A stretch of 64,000 nucleotides of DNA from Burhinus oedicnemus. Taxonomy: Eukaryota; Chordata; Aves; Charadriiformes; Burhinidae. Position numbers and translations under genes: made by a program. Below, in pieces: positions 13,421 through 24,400 of this stretch. The notes beneath the pieces were generated by a model. The model saw only the letters and a list, made by a program, of their open reading frames with translations. It did not search any database and was not told the DNA's origin. The stretch is from the NCBI GenBank assembly GCA_008921705.1, contig VFFE01006714.1:186033-250032 (forward strand). Direction: 5' to 3'. The number at the start of each line of letters is the position of its first letter. Position 1 is the first letter of the stretch.

Positions 13421-16399
13421 ATGTTTAGGCGCAGTCATGGGAGGCAGCTGTGGATGTGACAGAAAGTTAACTACCAGTTCTGTGCTACCAAGTAACTTGG
13501 TTTGCAAGTTTCCCACCTAAAGCAGAGGTCACTGCAATCATCATAAACTCAGGGCTGTCAGCGGGTCTCACCCTGCTCTTTGTGCAGCAGCACCGTTGCC
13601 CAGGTCCCACACATGCAGCACCCTGCCCTGTGCTGGGCGCTGTGCAAACACCAGCAACCACCAGCCTGTCCAGGAGCAGAGCTGGAAAATGAGTTGTCGA
13701 TCACCAGGTCCTGGAGCCACATACATCCCCAGAACAAGAAAGTAGCTGGACCAGAAGGTATTAACAGAAATCTGGTGATTTGGAGGCATGGGTAGAGGGA
13801 CACCTTCAGTTTAAAGGTCATGCTTCAGCCCCAGGACCTACAATCTATTTTGCTTGAACTCTACAAACTGGTTTAAGCAGAGAATAGATAGGACATGTCT
13901 TTCCGCTTCCTGAATTGGGCTGTGCTGGAGACATAAAGCTTGCAGGGATGAAGCAATAGTGTTTATGAGACTGATGGAGAAAAATGGAAAAGCCCACCAA
14001 AAATACCCTAAAACCCCCATATGATGATATTTCAAGTACATACACCCTTTATCAGGGTTAAAAAAAAGGCAAAAACTTTCAATGCAGGTTGAGAACAAAT
14101 TGCTCTAAATTTACATTATATTAACCTCTGAAATTACGTGAAAGGAATGATGGTTAGCACTTGTGAAACAGAGGCAGGATGCTCATTAACGATGAGATCA
14201 TGAACCCCTGGGGGACAGAAAGTCCAAGTGAGAGAGGTAATTTGTCAGTTTGCTTCATTTTCTGTGCTTGACAGCAGTGAACGAGGAGTCATTGCCACTG
14301 TTTCTTCCCTAAGTCAGTCAGTCATTTTTTATTATATTATTTTTCTGTGAGGTTTTGCTGCTCCAGGAAAGAAGAAACGTTTTGGAAACATCTCACCTAC
14401 CATTTGTCCCCAGAACTCGGGCGCCTCCTCCAAAGCAGCCACTCTCCACTGCCAGTCGAGGGAGGTGGGTGGCTGGGGAAGATGCGGCATCCTCAGTGGC
14501 CAGGACCTGGGCAGGACCTCACCAGGGACCCCAGCGTTTGGGGCACCCAGCTGGAGCCAGAGCAGAAGGAGGGGCTCGGCCACCCTTACCCCGACACCTT
14601 CTCACAGGCCACCAGCAGAGCCGTAAAAAAAGTTACAAAACTTTCTTTTTAATATTCCCTGGACCAGAGATCCCAGCCCAGCCCATGGGGGTGCCCAGGG
14701 GAAGGGAGCAGCAGGGACATTAAATGTTGGCCTCCCAACAGCAACATACCTAAAGCTGCCACTTACTGCAGTCTTCAGAGTCGCATCTGACAGTCTGAAA
14801 ATGTTCAGTATAATTCATTTTGGATCTAAACAGCATTTAATTCCTTCAGTGAGGAGTTGCAGACAATGATCTTCTCCATTAACGCTCTTTTTTGTGATTG
14901 TCATAGAACATGCCTCGTGCAGCAGCGGGGTGTATGTCTTGTAAGACAGAAATGCATTTTAATTTGTACTGGGTCTACATCCAGCTTGTTCACCATATGT
15001 TTAAAGCTGAAAGCACCCTAGCATTAGCTACAGCTCAAAAGCAGACACATAATCTGCTTCACATCGAAGCACTCTTGGATATACTTTTACTTCAGACTAG
15101 CAGAGATAAATGACTTGCTGGAAGATATCATTTGTAGGACAGAACACTTATACTGCAGAGACTAGAGACTTTTCTAAAGCTTTATTATTGTTGCAATGAA
15201 TCAGCATTTGCTACTTGATGTAATCTTGGCAGCATGGCAATACGCTTTTTACCATTTCGAAAAGAAATGCAGAATAGCCGTTTTATTTCAAAATAGCATC
15301 TTTTTTGGTTTGTTTTGTTTTTTTTAAGGAGGTACATATGCAGGGCTATTAGATGACAGCTCTCAAAATACATACAAAGGACTGTACCTTTGGCAGGTGG
15401 CTATTACAGATCAGATTCTGCATATTACCATTTTTATTAAAATAGCCGGATATGAAAAATATGAGAAGGAACAAATTGCAGTGAAGTCTTTGAGCCTGCA
15501 CCTAACTATACATGCTGGTATAGTGCTAAGGGCTTGGTGGTTTATTGCATTACATGGGTCTCCACAAATACAGCTCTGCTTAAAGATCCATTTGCAGGAT
15601 TAGAGCCCAAAATAATAACCCTCCGATTCTCTATTTTCAGGTAAGGTTATTTCTAACTTCGTTAACAGACATCCCCCCACTTACAAATCTGCTGCTGAGT
15701 ATCCATCCTGTCCGATACAGAGCTAAAAACCTTTTATGCTGATAATACTTGGAAATGGCTTGTGCACTAGACAAGTGTTTACATTCATCAGAAATGTATG
15801 GTGACGTAGGAGCGTGAGCACCTTTACCGGAGTGTAGTTAAGCAGAACAGGGTCTGCAACTCCAGTACTGGCCAGTATTAACTGGAGTGGGGGAGGGCTT
15901 TTGAAAACAGAAAGCTGATGAATGACTCAATGCCATTTCAGAAGCACTGTACGCACGCACACACACCCAGATGTGTTCAGTTTAGCCCTGTCATTCCTTC
16001 CTGCCTTTTCCATAACCCTGCTAACACTACAGAATTAATCTTGCTCTCAGGCAGTGCCTTGCTCCCCTCCTTCCCTTGCTCCCAACCCTAATACCTATTA
16101 CCTGCAAAGATCTCTTTGCACCTCCGTATTAACTGTATCCCCACTTCCATACTAACTTCATCCCATTAGCTTAAAACACCTTCCTCTCTCTAGATGAAGA
16201 GTAAAAGGGTAGGAATTTCTGTGAATATTATAAAATTTACAAAAATCAACAAGATGGTGACGTACAGTATGAATGACACCACCCAAAGAGGAGGAAAAAT
16301 GCTGCGGTCCTTCCTCACAGTGCCCTTTGCAGTGGCATCACTGGGACTTTTGCTTCAGCAACAGCTTGTAGAACTGACACCTAAAAAAATTACACAGAA
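13421..16399. other. Intergenic DNA below the ARHGAP20 3' UTR
   Basis: No coding signal, recognisable RNA or recognisable repeat. Open frames of 60-120 codons at 13558-13821 and 14347-14723 have no partners. Confidence 0.5.
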
Positions 16400-16431
16400 T
16401 ATAAATTGACTTTATGACATAACAAATAATA

Positions 16432-16437
16432 TTTAAT
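16432..16437 (-). terminator. Candidate distal poly(A) signal (ATTAAA)
   Basis: ATTAAA variant on the minus strand within an AT-rich block, followed about 15-20 nt downstream by CATAAA and T-rich sequence. It would give a 3' UTR of about 1 kb. Confidence 0.3.
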
Positions 16438-17351
16438 ATATAGCATTGAATGCATACACATCAATACCAGTGCTGTAACAACAAAACAGAACTCGTAAAA
16501 TTAGCAGCAGTTTTTTGCAAGTACAAAAATACACATTTTTTTCAGAACATATATAATAGCAAAATTTGTCAGGATATATTATACAAACTCAAAGCATTTA
16601 GATAATGCATTACTTTTAATATATTATATGATGTTTTAGATGCTGCATAATAAAATTACATGTGTTCTGCTTGCAATAATACATAATGCCATTTACAGCA
16701 ATGTTAAGAAACTATTCACAACTTAAACACGAACAGAACAGCCAACGAAGCACAATAAATGAAACACAGAGGATTGCAAGGTGTTAGTTACAAGCTTCAG
16801 CATTTCTCCTCACATATTTTTAAGCTTATTTTTTTCTTTCTTTTGCCATGGGAAAGAAATAACTACACCTATCGAACATACCTTATACAGAAAACAATAC
16901 ACTTATTCCTTGGAGGACAATGAAGGTAATACCTATCAGTTTCAGAACAGTAGTATAATACCACAGTTATGGAATCTATGCTGACTTTTCACGCTACATC
17001 AAAACCACAAAGGACTGGGACTCACATCCGCAAGGCTCAACACACGAGTGGTCAAGGGGACAGGCCCAGCAGGCACCCCGCTGCCCTGGCAGGCTCAGCG
17101 AACAGGGCACTGCTCTTAGTTAACCTCCTGGGATCCTTCCAGATTTTCAGGAGTTTCTGTTTGCTTGCTTTTTAGCAATTTTTATTATTCTTACAATATT
17201 CTTGCAAAGCTTTATGTGAGAATATTACTCAGACAGTTTCCTAAAAAAAGAAAACCTGTGAATCTGGGGACTGCTCAATTAAATTTGAACAACCTGGATA
17301 TTAAACTTAAAATGAACACACATTAACACCAAAGGCATTTTCTTTATGGTG

Positions 17352-17357
17352 TTTATT
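17352..17357 (-). terminator. Candidate proximal poly(A) signal
   Basis: TTTATT on the plus strand, AATAAA on the minus strand, about 45 nt beyond the ARHGAP20 stop. A second AATAAA lies at 17181-17186. If used, the 3' UTR would be very short. Hexamers like this are common in AT-rich DNA, so the call rests only on position. Confidence 0.3.
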
Positions 17358-17401
17358 TTAAGCATTAAGACTCCTCCGCAAAAAAGCTTTGGTCAGTCTC
17401 T

Positions 17402-18462
17402 TCAAACTTTGGATGGCTGTAATGCTCTTCTAGACCTCCTCTTTGATCTTGGATCATGAAGTCTGTCTCTTCCTGTGACTTTCAGAGGTAACGGCTGAAT
17501 GTCAGGCTTAATCAAATAGCCGTCGACTCTGTCAGTAGGTTTCAGGGGCGCTGGCCTGCTGTTGGGCTCCACCAAGCCCCCCTCAGCCAAAGCATCGGTA
17601 GGTTGTGGAGATGGTGGCACCTTGGTGGGTGTAACCAAATAGTCATCAGCCACTTCAGCGGCAGTGTCTTCATATTTCTTTAGCGACTGAAAAGTGCTAT
17701 CGAAAGGGGAGGACGTTTCAGTTGGGGTAAACACAGATTGGTCTGAAAACTGAGAGAAAGCACTGTCCAGAGAGCTCATCGACGACACAGACGGAGATGT
17801 CCCAGGAGAAGACAGGCTAGAAGAGCTAAATCCTGAGCAAATATTTAATCCCTCTGGCGTTGGAGGCAGGAGGCAATGGGGCAAGTCTTTCTTTTCAATG
17901 TTCTGGTTTGTGTTGTCACTTTTACCAACGTTAATCCCTATAATCAAGCTCTGATTGATAAGCTTTTGCCCTTCCATCTGCAATGACCGAAGCTGACGGA
18001 GATAGTCTTCATCTTCATGAGACAGGACAATGTCACAGCTGGCTTTGCGTGTTGCCTTCTCATGACTGTCACCAATGCGGGCAAAGCTGGGGGCGAGGAG
18101 GCCAATTGCTGGCTCTGAGGAGCGCCTGTGTCTCCTTAAGGTTTTGAGAGTCCCTGAGGTAGCTGCTGAAGAGAAGCCCAGTGCACTGGAGCAGAGAGAC
18201 TCGTTCTCTGAGTTCTCTTGTGATGAAAACTTACGGTGTACGTCAACAGAAATTGTCAACTGTTTTGATTTGGTTTTACTTTGGATTTCATCCACTTCCG
18301 TCTGCTCCGAATCACCATCGCTCAGAGTGAAGACAGACTCCCTGCTCCTGTTATCCTGATCTCGGTTCTTAATCCAGTCGCTGGAAGAGGAGTCAGCTTC
18401 ATCGTTTGCCTCGTTTTCCAGGCTGTCATAGGAAGAGTCATTCAGATGGAGGGAGGCAGCAT
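17402..18462 (-). CDS. ARHGAP20: ARHGAP20 window exon 13: terminal exon, Ser/Pro-rich tail
   Basis: 1061 nt, from acceptor tccttgcag|ATGCTG to the TGA at 17402-17404, residues 510-862. It opens with [14 protein letters not shown], conserved in mammals. Residues 614-691 form a block with [26 protein letters not shown] and [13 protein letters not shown]. Residues 715-760 are a poly-Ser region with [20 protein letters not shown] and [10 protein letters not shown], a candidate phosphorylation-rich area (inference). Residues 783-841 are a threefold Pro-rich repeat, and the end ([15 protein letters not shown]) is strongly basic, a possible nuclear or membrane-binding signal. The human tail is longer; the C-terminal 100 residues here do not resemble the human end as I recall it. 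Confidence 0.93.
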
Positions 18463-21400
18463 CTGCAAGGACAAACTAAGTGTTAACACATCAGTGACTG
18501 AGCTACCCTGCTGACAAACAGCTGCATTTTTTTTTTTTTTGGCAAGTATCCTTTACTTTCAGGAACATTTGCCCTTTAAAGACACTTCAAGCATAAATGC
18601 CAATAATTTCAGAAAAAATCACTGTCTAATTTTGAAATGGAAGAACTGAAATGAATGCTAAGTTGCAGTTCAGTCAAGAAGCGTAGGATAATGGCACAAA
18701 AAAAGGTTAGGGTCTTTTGTGTTGGTTTTATGTTTTTTTAAGTGGGAACTTCAGTAGTAGGTAATCCAGCTGTGAACAATAATTTACATACGGTATATTA
18801 AATCAGTAATTTATTGAATTTTTCTTTTCATTATTGAATATTGAAAGCAATATTCAACCTTTCTTTCCTTCTTTTAGACAAATGAAGAAAACAGGGCATA
18901 CTTTGTACTTTTATGGTCTTCCAGAAATTACAATATTTTTAGGAGCAGCACTATGAAGAAAGTTCTAGTCTCAGTTTAAACAGTCACCTCATTTCCACTG
19001 AGCAGTGCACACCTGGGCCCTGTTCCGTATTTGTGATAATTGGAATTACATTAAATCTCTTTTGCTCTGGGCTATGCTAAGCTGACTTATCTCACACTTG
19101 CAGCATACAGAGTTCACGCATGGGCAGTCCCCATGCCTCAGTGCGTGCCTGAAAACTTGCTCAGCTGCTGTAACCTATTGTGCGTCTGAGCTCTCGGTCC
19201 CAGCGCATCCTGACACAGCAGATCCCATGTGCTTCCACTGTTGGGGAGGAGGCAGGCCAAATTTCACTGGATTTCACTGAATTTCACCAAATTTCACTGA
19301 AGGCAGAGCATGAGGAGTTTGGGACAGTCACACTGAGTCTGGCATGCCAGAGCAAATGCCATTACCACTTTCAGTATAGGCCTACTGTGCCAAAATTTAT
19401 TTTACAGAAACACTACTTTAGAAATATTTTAAGGAGAGACCCAAAACTCCAGTCAAAATCAACATTATCACAGGATTGGAGAGAAAGAGAGCATTAATGA
19501 TACTCAGGAATGCTTTGCCAACTAGTCTGTCAGACATTTTCAGTCCCCAGTTCCATGATTTTTCTGTGCTAGGAGCAAAATCTGCATGTCCCACTGAAAC
19601 TCTGGAGATCTCTCTCTTGTGATAATGAAGAATAGATGCTTTCAACCCCAATATAATGGTGTAACAGCTGTATTACAACCATTATTGATCACTGACTTCC
19701 CGATACTCTGGGAAAATACAGGCTGGGGCAAAAACTCTAGACTTAAGATGAAACCTTCTCCAGATTTTTTTTCTTTCTTTTTCTTTTTTCCTCTTCCCCC
19801 TTTTTTTAACATAGTGGATCAGATGACTGGAATAGGAGCAAGGGATTCTTTGGGAGAGCACTTTGTGATATAGTTCAAGTCTATGATAAGTTGAATCAGT
19901 GATTATCACCAATACTTTGGGCAAAAGAAAAAACAGCATTATCTGGGAACACCACATGAAGAGGGAACAGCATTCTTCCATGGAACACACTGATCTTTTG
20001 CCTGCCTGAGTTCAGGTGTCTAACAGGATCAGAACATCACCTGTATTACCTGAGCTGTTCTCTCTCTTGCATGTCATCAGTATTTCTCCAAAGAGGGAGG
20101 TAATTTCCTCTCCAAAAATCCTGCAGCAATTCTCAGTGAGAAACTGTACCAGACTAGAAATCTGCAACAAAACAATGGGAGAGAGGTCTCTTGTCAGGTC
20201 TTCCATTATTTCACTCAGGGCAAGCTCACCGTACAGATGAGTAACAGGAACAAACTGCCCATCCATGATGTGTCCCCCGACAGCCAGGAACTCCTCTTCT
20301 GATGTCCTGGGCCTGAGGAAAACAGCCAGGCCCAGCTAAAATGTCCCAGGAGACATCCTTGTATACATCTTCTCCATTTCTACTCTGTCCTGTTTCACGG
20401 TCACCACAACCAGAGATCTTTTTGATGAGAGAAGCACTTTGCTAACACACTGGGTATTGCTTTATGATGTCCCTCCCCTTCTTCCAGGCAGATTATGAGA
20501 ATGGATGGATGAACGTTTCTGGAGCCCTGATAAGAGGACAAGTCCTGATCTGAAGAGGTACTGACTGTTTTCATGTTTGTAAACAACAGCCTGGTTGAAA
20601 AGGATGAAAGTTGGTTTGGTTTTTTACTACATTGCAGTGCCTCTTACCTTTTTTGTAAATTCACTTTCTATATCAGGAGTGGAGGAAACAGGAGGCCAGA
20701 GCAGGCTAGGTGCAATGCAGATAGCCAGATTAAATGCATTCATCTGGTTCTCTTCAGATCGCATTTCTATACCATGCAGTACTCCAAAGATGTAACGTAA
20801 GAGAACAACATTAGCTCTGGGGAGCTGCTCTATTAACCTGAAAACATATAAAAATGTAATTCTTCAAATTAGTTACTGGACAAAATAAAACCATTCACCA
20901 CAGATACACACAAGTCAAGGTAAGGAAAATACAGAAACAGGGTAACATGGTCCACTAACTAAACCAAGGAGTGTGTCAAAGAGGTAGTCTTGCTTGGCTG
21001 CTTTCCCTCACTGTGACAGATCTCTGAATAGTTTTCTGGGAGGACAGAAAACACCCTAACACATAATTAAAATTACACCCTGTCGAACTAATGAACTATA
21101 AATATTCTTTTTCATGAAAGGGTATTTCATTTATTTACTGGTATCCATAAAAGGCAGAAAAGCAGGACAAAAGAGAGTCAGAAAATTGTCCCATACAGGC
21201 AATTGTTTAAGTATATAAGTAAGTTTGAATGCTCTGTCATATACAAAGATATTTTTTAAAAAAATTAATTGTAAGTTGAATATCTGCAATTCTACATTCT
21301 GGATATAAATTTATAGGAAAAGAATACAGAGAATATAAGTAACTCCACCTTTGGATGCTTTTTATCTTCTCTTCATTATTTCCTTGATCCATCACAGAGA

Positions 21401-24400
21401 CCCACTTATCACAGAGCTGGGATGACAAAATGCTGCCTGGGATGTTGCGAAGAAAATCCTTATCAAGAGGAAAGAACAAAACACATGAACAGCTCTTCTG
21501 GAGCGCAGGAGGGAGTAGGAATAAGATATGCAGATAGAAGAGGATGTATCAGTGGGACAGCACTAGCTGACAAGCATCTTGTTTCACACAGCAACCAAAA
21601 CCAGCAGAAAATCATCCGAGATAAAGAAGTACTTTGGATTACGCTTAAAGTGAATATTTTCCTGCCCCTTCCTCACCCTTTCCTGTGAAAATTGAGGTAT
21701 TTGGATGCTTCATCTGATATTGCTGAACTAAAAAATTTGCAGTGGGACCAGTTATTTTGATGCAGCATTGTCTGTCTTATCACTTAACTTCATCTGTAGT
21801 CCGTGTTTCATCTCCTTAGCTGACAAGCTACAATACCACCAGACCATAAGCACTCCAAGGAACACCTGCCTTCCTTCCCCTAATCAATGCCTCTTGGTAA
21901 TGGAGTACTTACACTCGTCATGGATAGTCTTGCTGCTCCTGTTTCATAATACTTCAACCACTGGTGGGCAAACTGTTGCAATTTGGGAAGAAACCCAAAT
22001 CCTAGCTTCCCAAGCAAGCTGGGGTAAGGGAAGCTATGATGCACATGAGTAACACATTTGCTCTTGTGTGGTCACTCTTCACTGTTATAAACACTAAGCA
22101 ATTGCCCCTCAGCAAAACTGTTACCAGTTGCACACCAGCACTTTGCATGGTGCAGCTGTCCTGCCCTAAATGCACGCCCTAAATTCACCAGTAGGAAAGT
22201 AATTGTGTAAGTCTCACCCACGAAAACCTTTCACATGGTAGCAAGAGGAATGGCTTTCTGCAATAAAAATATCCCAAGCAGTGCTTGCTTGAGAATGGAG
22301 ATTACTGTTTCTTTCAAGCAACAACTACACATAAACAGATGCACTGTCCTAAAATGTGAAAAGAAATATGCTGATCCTTCTTGTAGCTGAAATTTTACTG
22401 ATGGCTTGAGATGCTTTTTGCACAGGGAACACTGTTTTTAACGTATAAGTCTGTAAGAAAACATAATGCATGGGAAAATTAATCCGAATATTTTGGGCAA
22501 CACTTCACACTCACTAGGGTCTGTACTGTAGGGTATTACTGACAAGTAAGGAAACAGGTCTGCAAACCTGCCTTTCTAGTATTTCATTGACTTTAAGCAG
22601 AGATAAAGAATGTAACAGGATCAGGTTGTAGCTGAGACCTCAGGAAAGCTGGCAGCAAAACAAGCTGGCTAGTCCTTTTCCCCATCCTGATTCAGTGGTA
22701 GCCTCCTTTGGAGATCCTCACAATGTTAATGTGCCAGCCCATTCTTCTTAATTCAGCCCATCAAGTCCTCTTTGGGCCTGTCCCTGGAGAAAAGTCCTAC
22801 TCGTTTGTGTCCGGGATCGGCGCTGTTCTCACACAGAAAGGGAGAAAGAAATGTTCTTCACACACCTTAAACAAAGATGCTGTCACAAATATGGATTCGC
22901 AGGCTAGGTCCACTTCAGCGCCCGAATCAAGCTTCTCCTTGAGCTCTTTGCAGGTTTTTGCACTTCCAGATCGTCTGAAAATACCCTCGGTGGAAGGGCC
23001 CTCTTGGTAAAGGAGGGAAAGCATGTCCTAAACAAAATTAAAAGGCAGAGAGGCTTTCTCAGAAATATATTTTATTATCTGTGCCATTAAAATGTAGTTT
23101 TACCACAGGTGAAAACCTCTGAGTCCTAAAAAAGCTCACAAATCAAATAGAAGTCAAGGCTCACCCTCCAAGCCATGCCAAACTGCGCAGCAAAGCTGTG
23201 GTCTGGGGCACTGATTTCGGAAAACATCCACTCAGAAATACCGTAATGCCACTGCTGAGCACTAACCTCCTGCATGATCTTGCAGGATTTGTGCAAATTT
23301 TAGCCAAGTCATTTAAATAGATAAACACTGTGGTATGGGAAAAGCAGAGTGGTCTACTGCATCTGAGAGTGACCTCAGCCAGACACCCCTTTGCAGGAAG
23401 AAACCCTCGCTACTCATCAGTGTGTTCAATATTATCACCAACCAGAGATGAAGACTTCAGTTCCATGTTCGATGACTGAAAAAAAAGAGATTTTATCTAA
23501 GCTGGGAAGTGCTTTGTTTGTTGATATCTATCTGCACTTCTACAGCAGATCAGACTCAGATTTTTACCCCTTTTTCACCTCTTGTGAGTTGTATCACACT
23601 CTGCAAGCAGCTCAGGGCTGTTAGCGGGACCACCTCTGGGGCAAGGTGCTCCCACCTGGGAGGTCACCAAGAGGGGGCTAAAGCTTGGCTTACGGCTCCT
23701 CTGAAGTCAATGAGGCTGCAAAGGAGTAAACAGGTAGGCAGCTCACTACATGAGATATTTAAAGGAAAGGGAAAACAGATTCCTGTGTAGCTTTTAAAAT
23801 AACAGGAGGGCCTGATTTCTTCTGCTAAATAAGGGAGGACAAAGAGCAGAAAAGGAAATGCTGAAATGAGAGACCTCTCCTGAGGTAATATGCTCCTGTG
23901 GGTCATCTCCTCTGGTCACCTCTCCCCTTGCCTGCTCCAAGCCATATGGAATTTGTCATGTTTTTCTCTTCTGAGGGGGAAACACGTGCAGACACTCTCT
24001 GGGATTACGTGCATGCACACAGTGGTCTGAGGACCGAGTTACCATAAGAAATGGCAAGAAAATGGACACTGGGAGAGAGTCTGTCATCATGAAACCAAAT
24101 TACTGTGACAGTAATGGCTAAGCAGTGGGTTTTGGTGACTTTCTTAGTCTGGGCTGTAAGATAGGTCTTCTTGACACACAGCAACGCAAATAAGTTTAAT
24201 GGAAACTCTTATTTTTACTATTCTTCTTTAACGTTTCTTTCTCGCTCTTGCAGAAGTTGAAAGCCAAGCATTCACGTAAGTGCAGACACTTTGGAGGAGC
24301 ACCTTTCATGGCAGCAGAATTCATGTCAGCATTTCCATTTTCTTTGCAGGGATTTAGAGCTCTGCTGTCAAAACAGGCTAAGTCCCAAAGCACAGGATCT

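Larger units (their letters stand above)
16400..17401 (-). other. ARHGAP20: Probable 3' UTR of ARHGAP20
   Basis: Non-coding stretch directly after the stop codon. On the minus strand it is AT-rich with long T-rich tracts, and its distal part (16400-16780) has the low-complexity, TTTT/TGTA-rich look of a vertebrate 3' UTR end. Candidate poly(A) signals on the minus strand: AATAAA at 17352-17357 (about 45 nt after the stop), AATAAA at 17181-17186, and the variant ATTAAA at 16432-16437. Which is used, and hence the length, cannot be decided from sequence alone. Transcript data would settle it. Confidence 0.4.

Noticed and set aside
1..16399. Search for FDX1, the neighbour of ARHGAP20 in mammals, on the plus strand
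   Set aside because: No ferredoxin-like Cys motif or conserved exon was visible. The neighbour, if syntenic, lies outside the window.
17402..18295. The 297-codon frame as a single-exon gene starting at 18295
   Set aside because: The first codon is GTG (Val) inside an open frame that continues up to a good splice acceptor at 18463 and joins exon 12 in phase. It is the 3' part of the terminal exon.
17402..18462. TAGAP as an alternative identity for the RhoGAP gene
   Set aside because: The PH and RA exons, the [11 protein letters not shown] linker and the [10 protein letters not shown] tail motif fit ARHGAP20. TAGAP lacks PH and RA domains.
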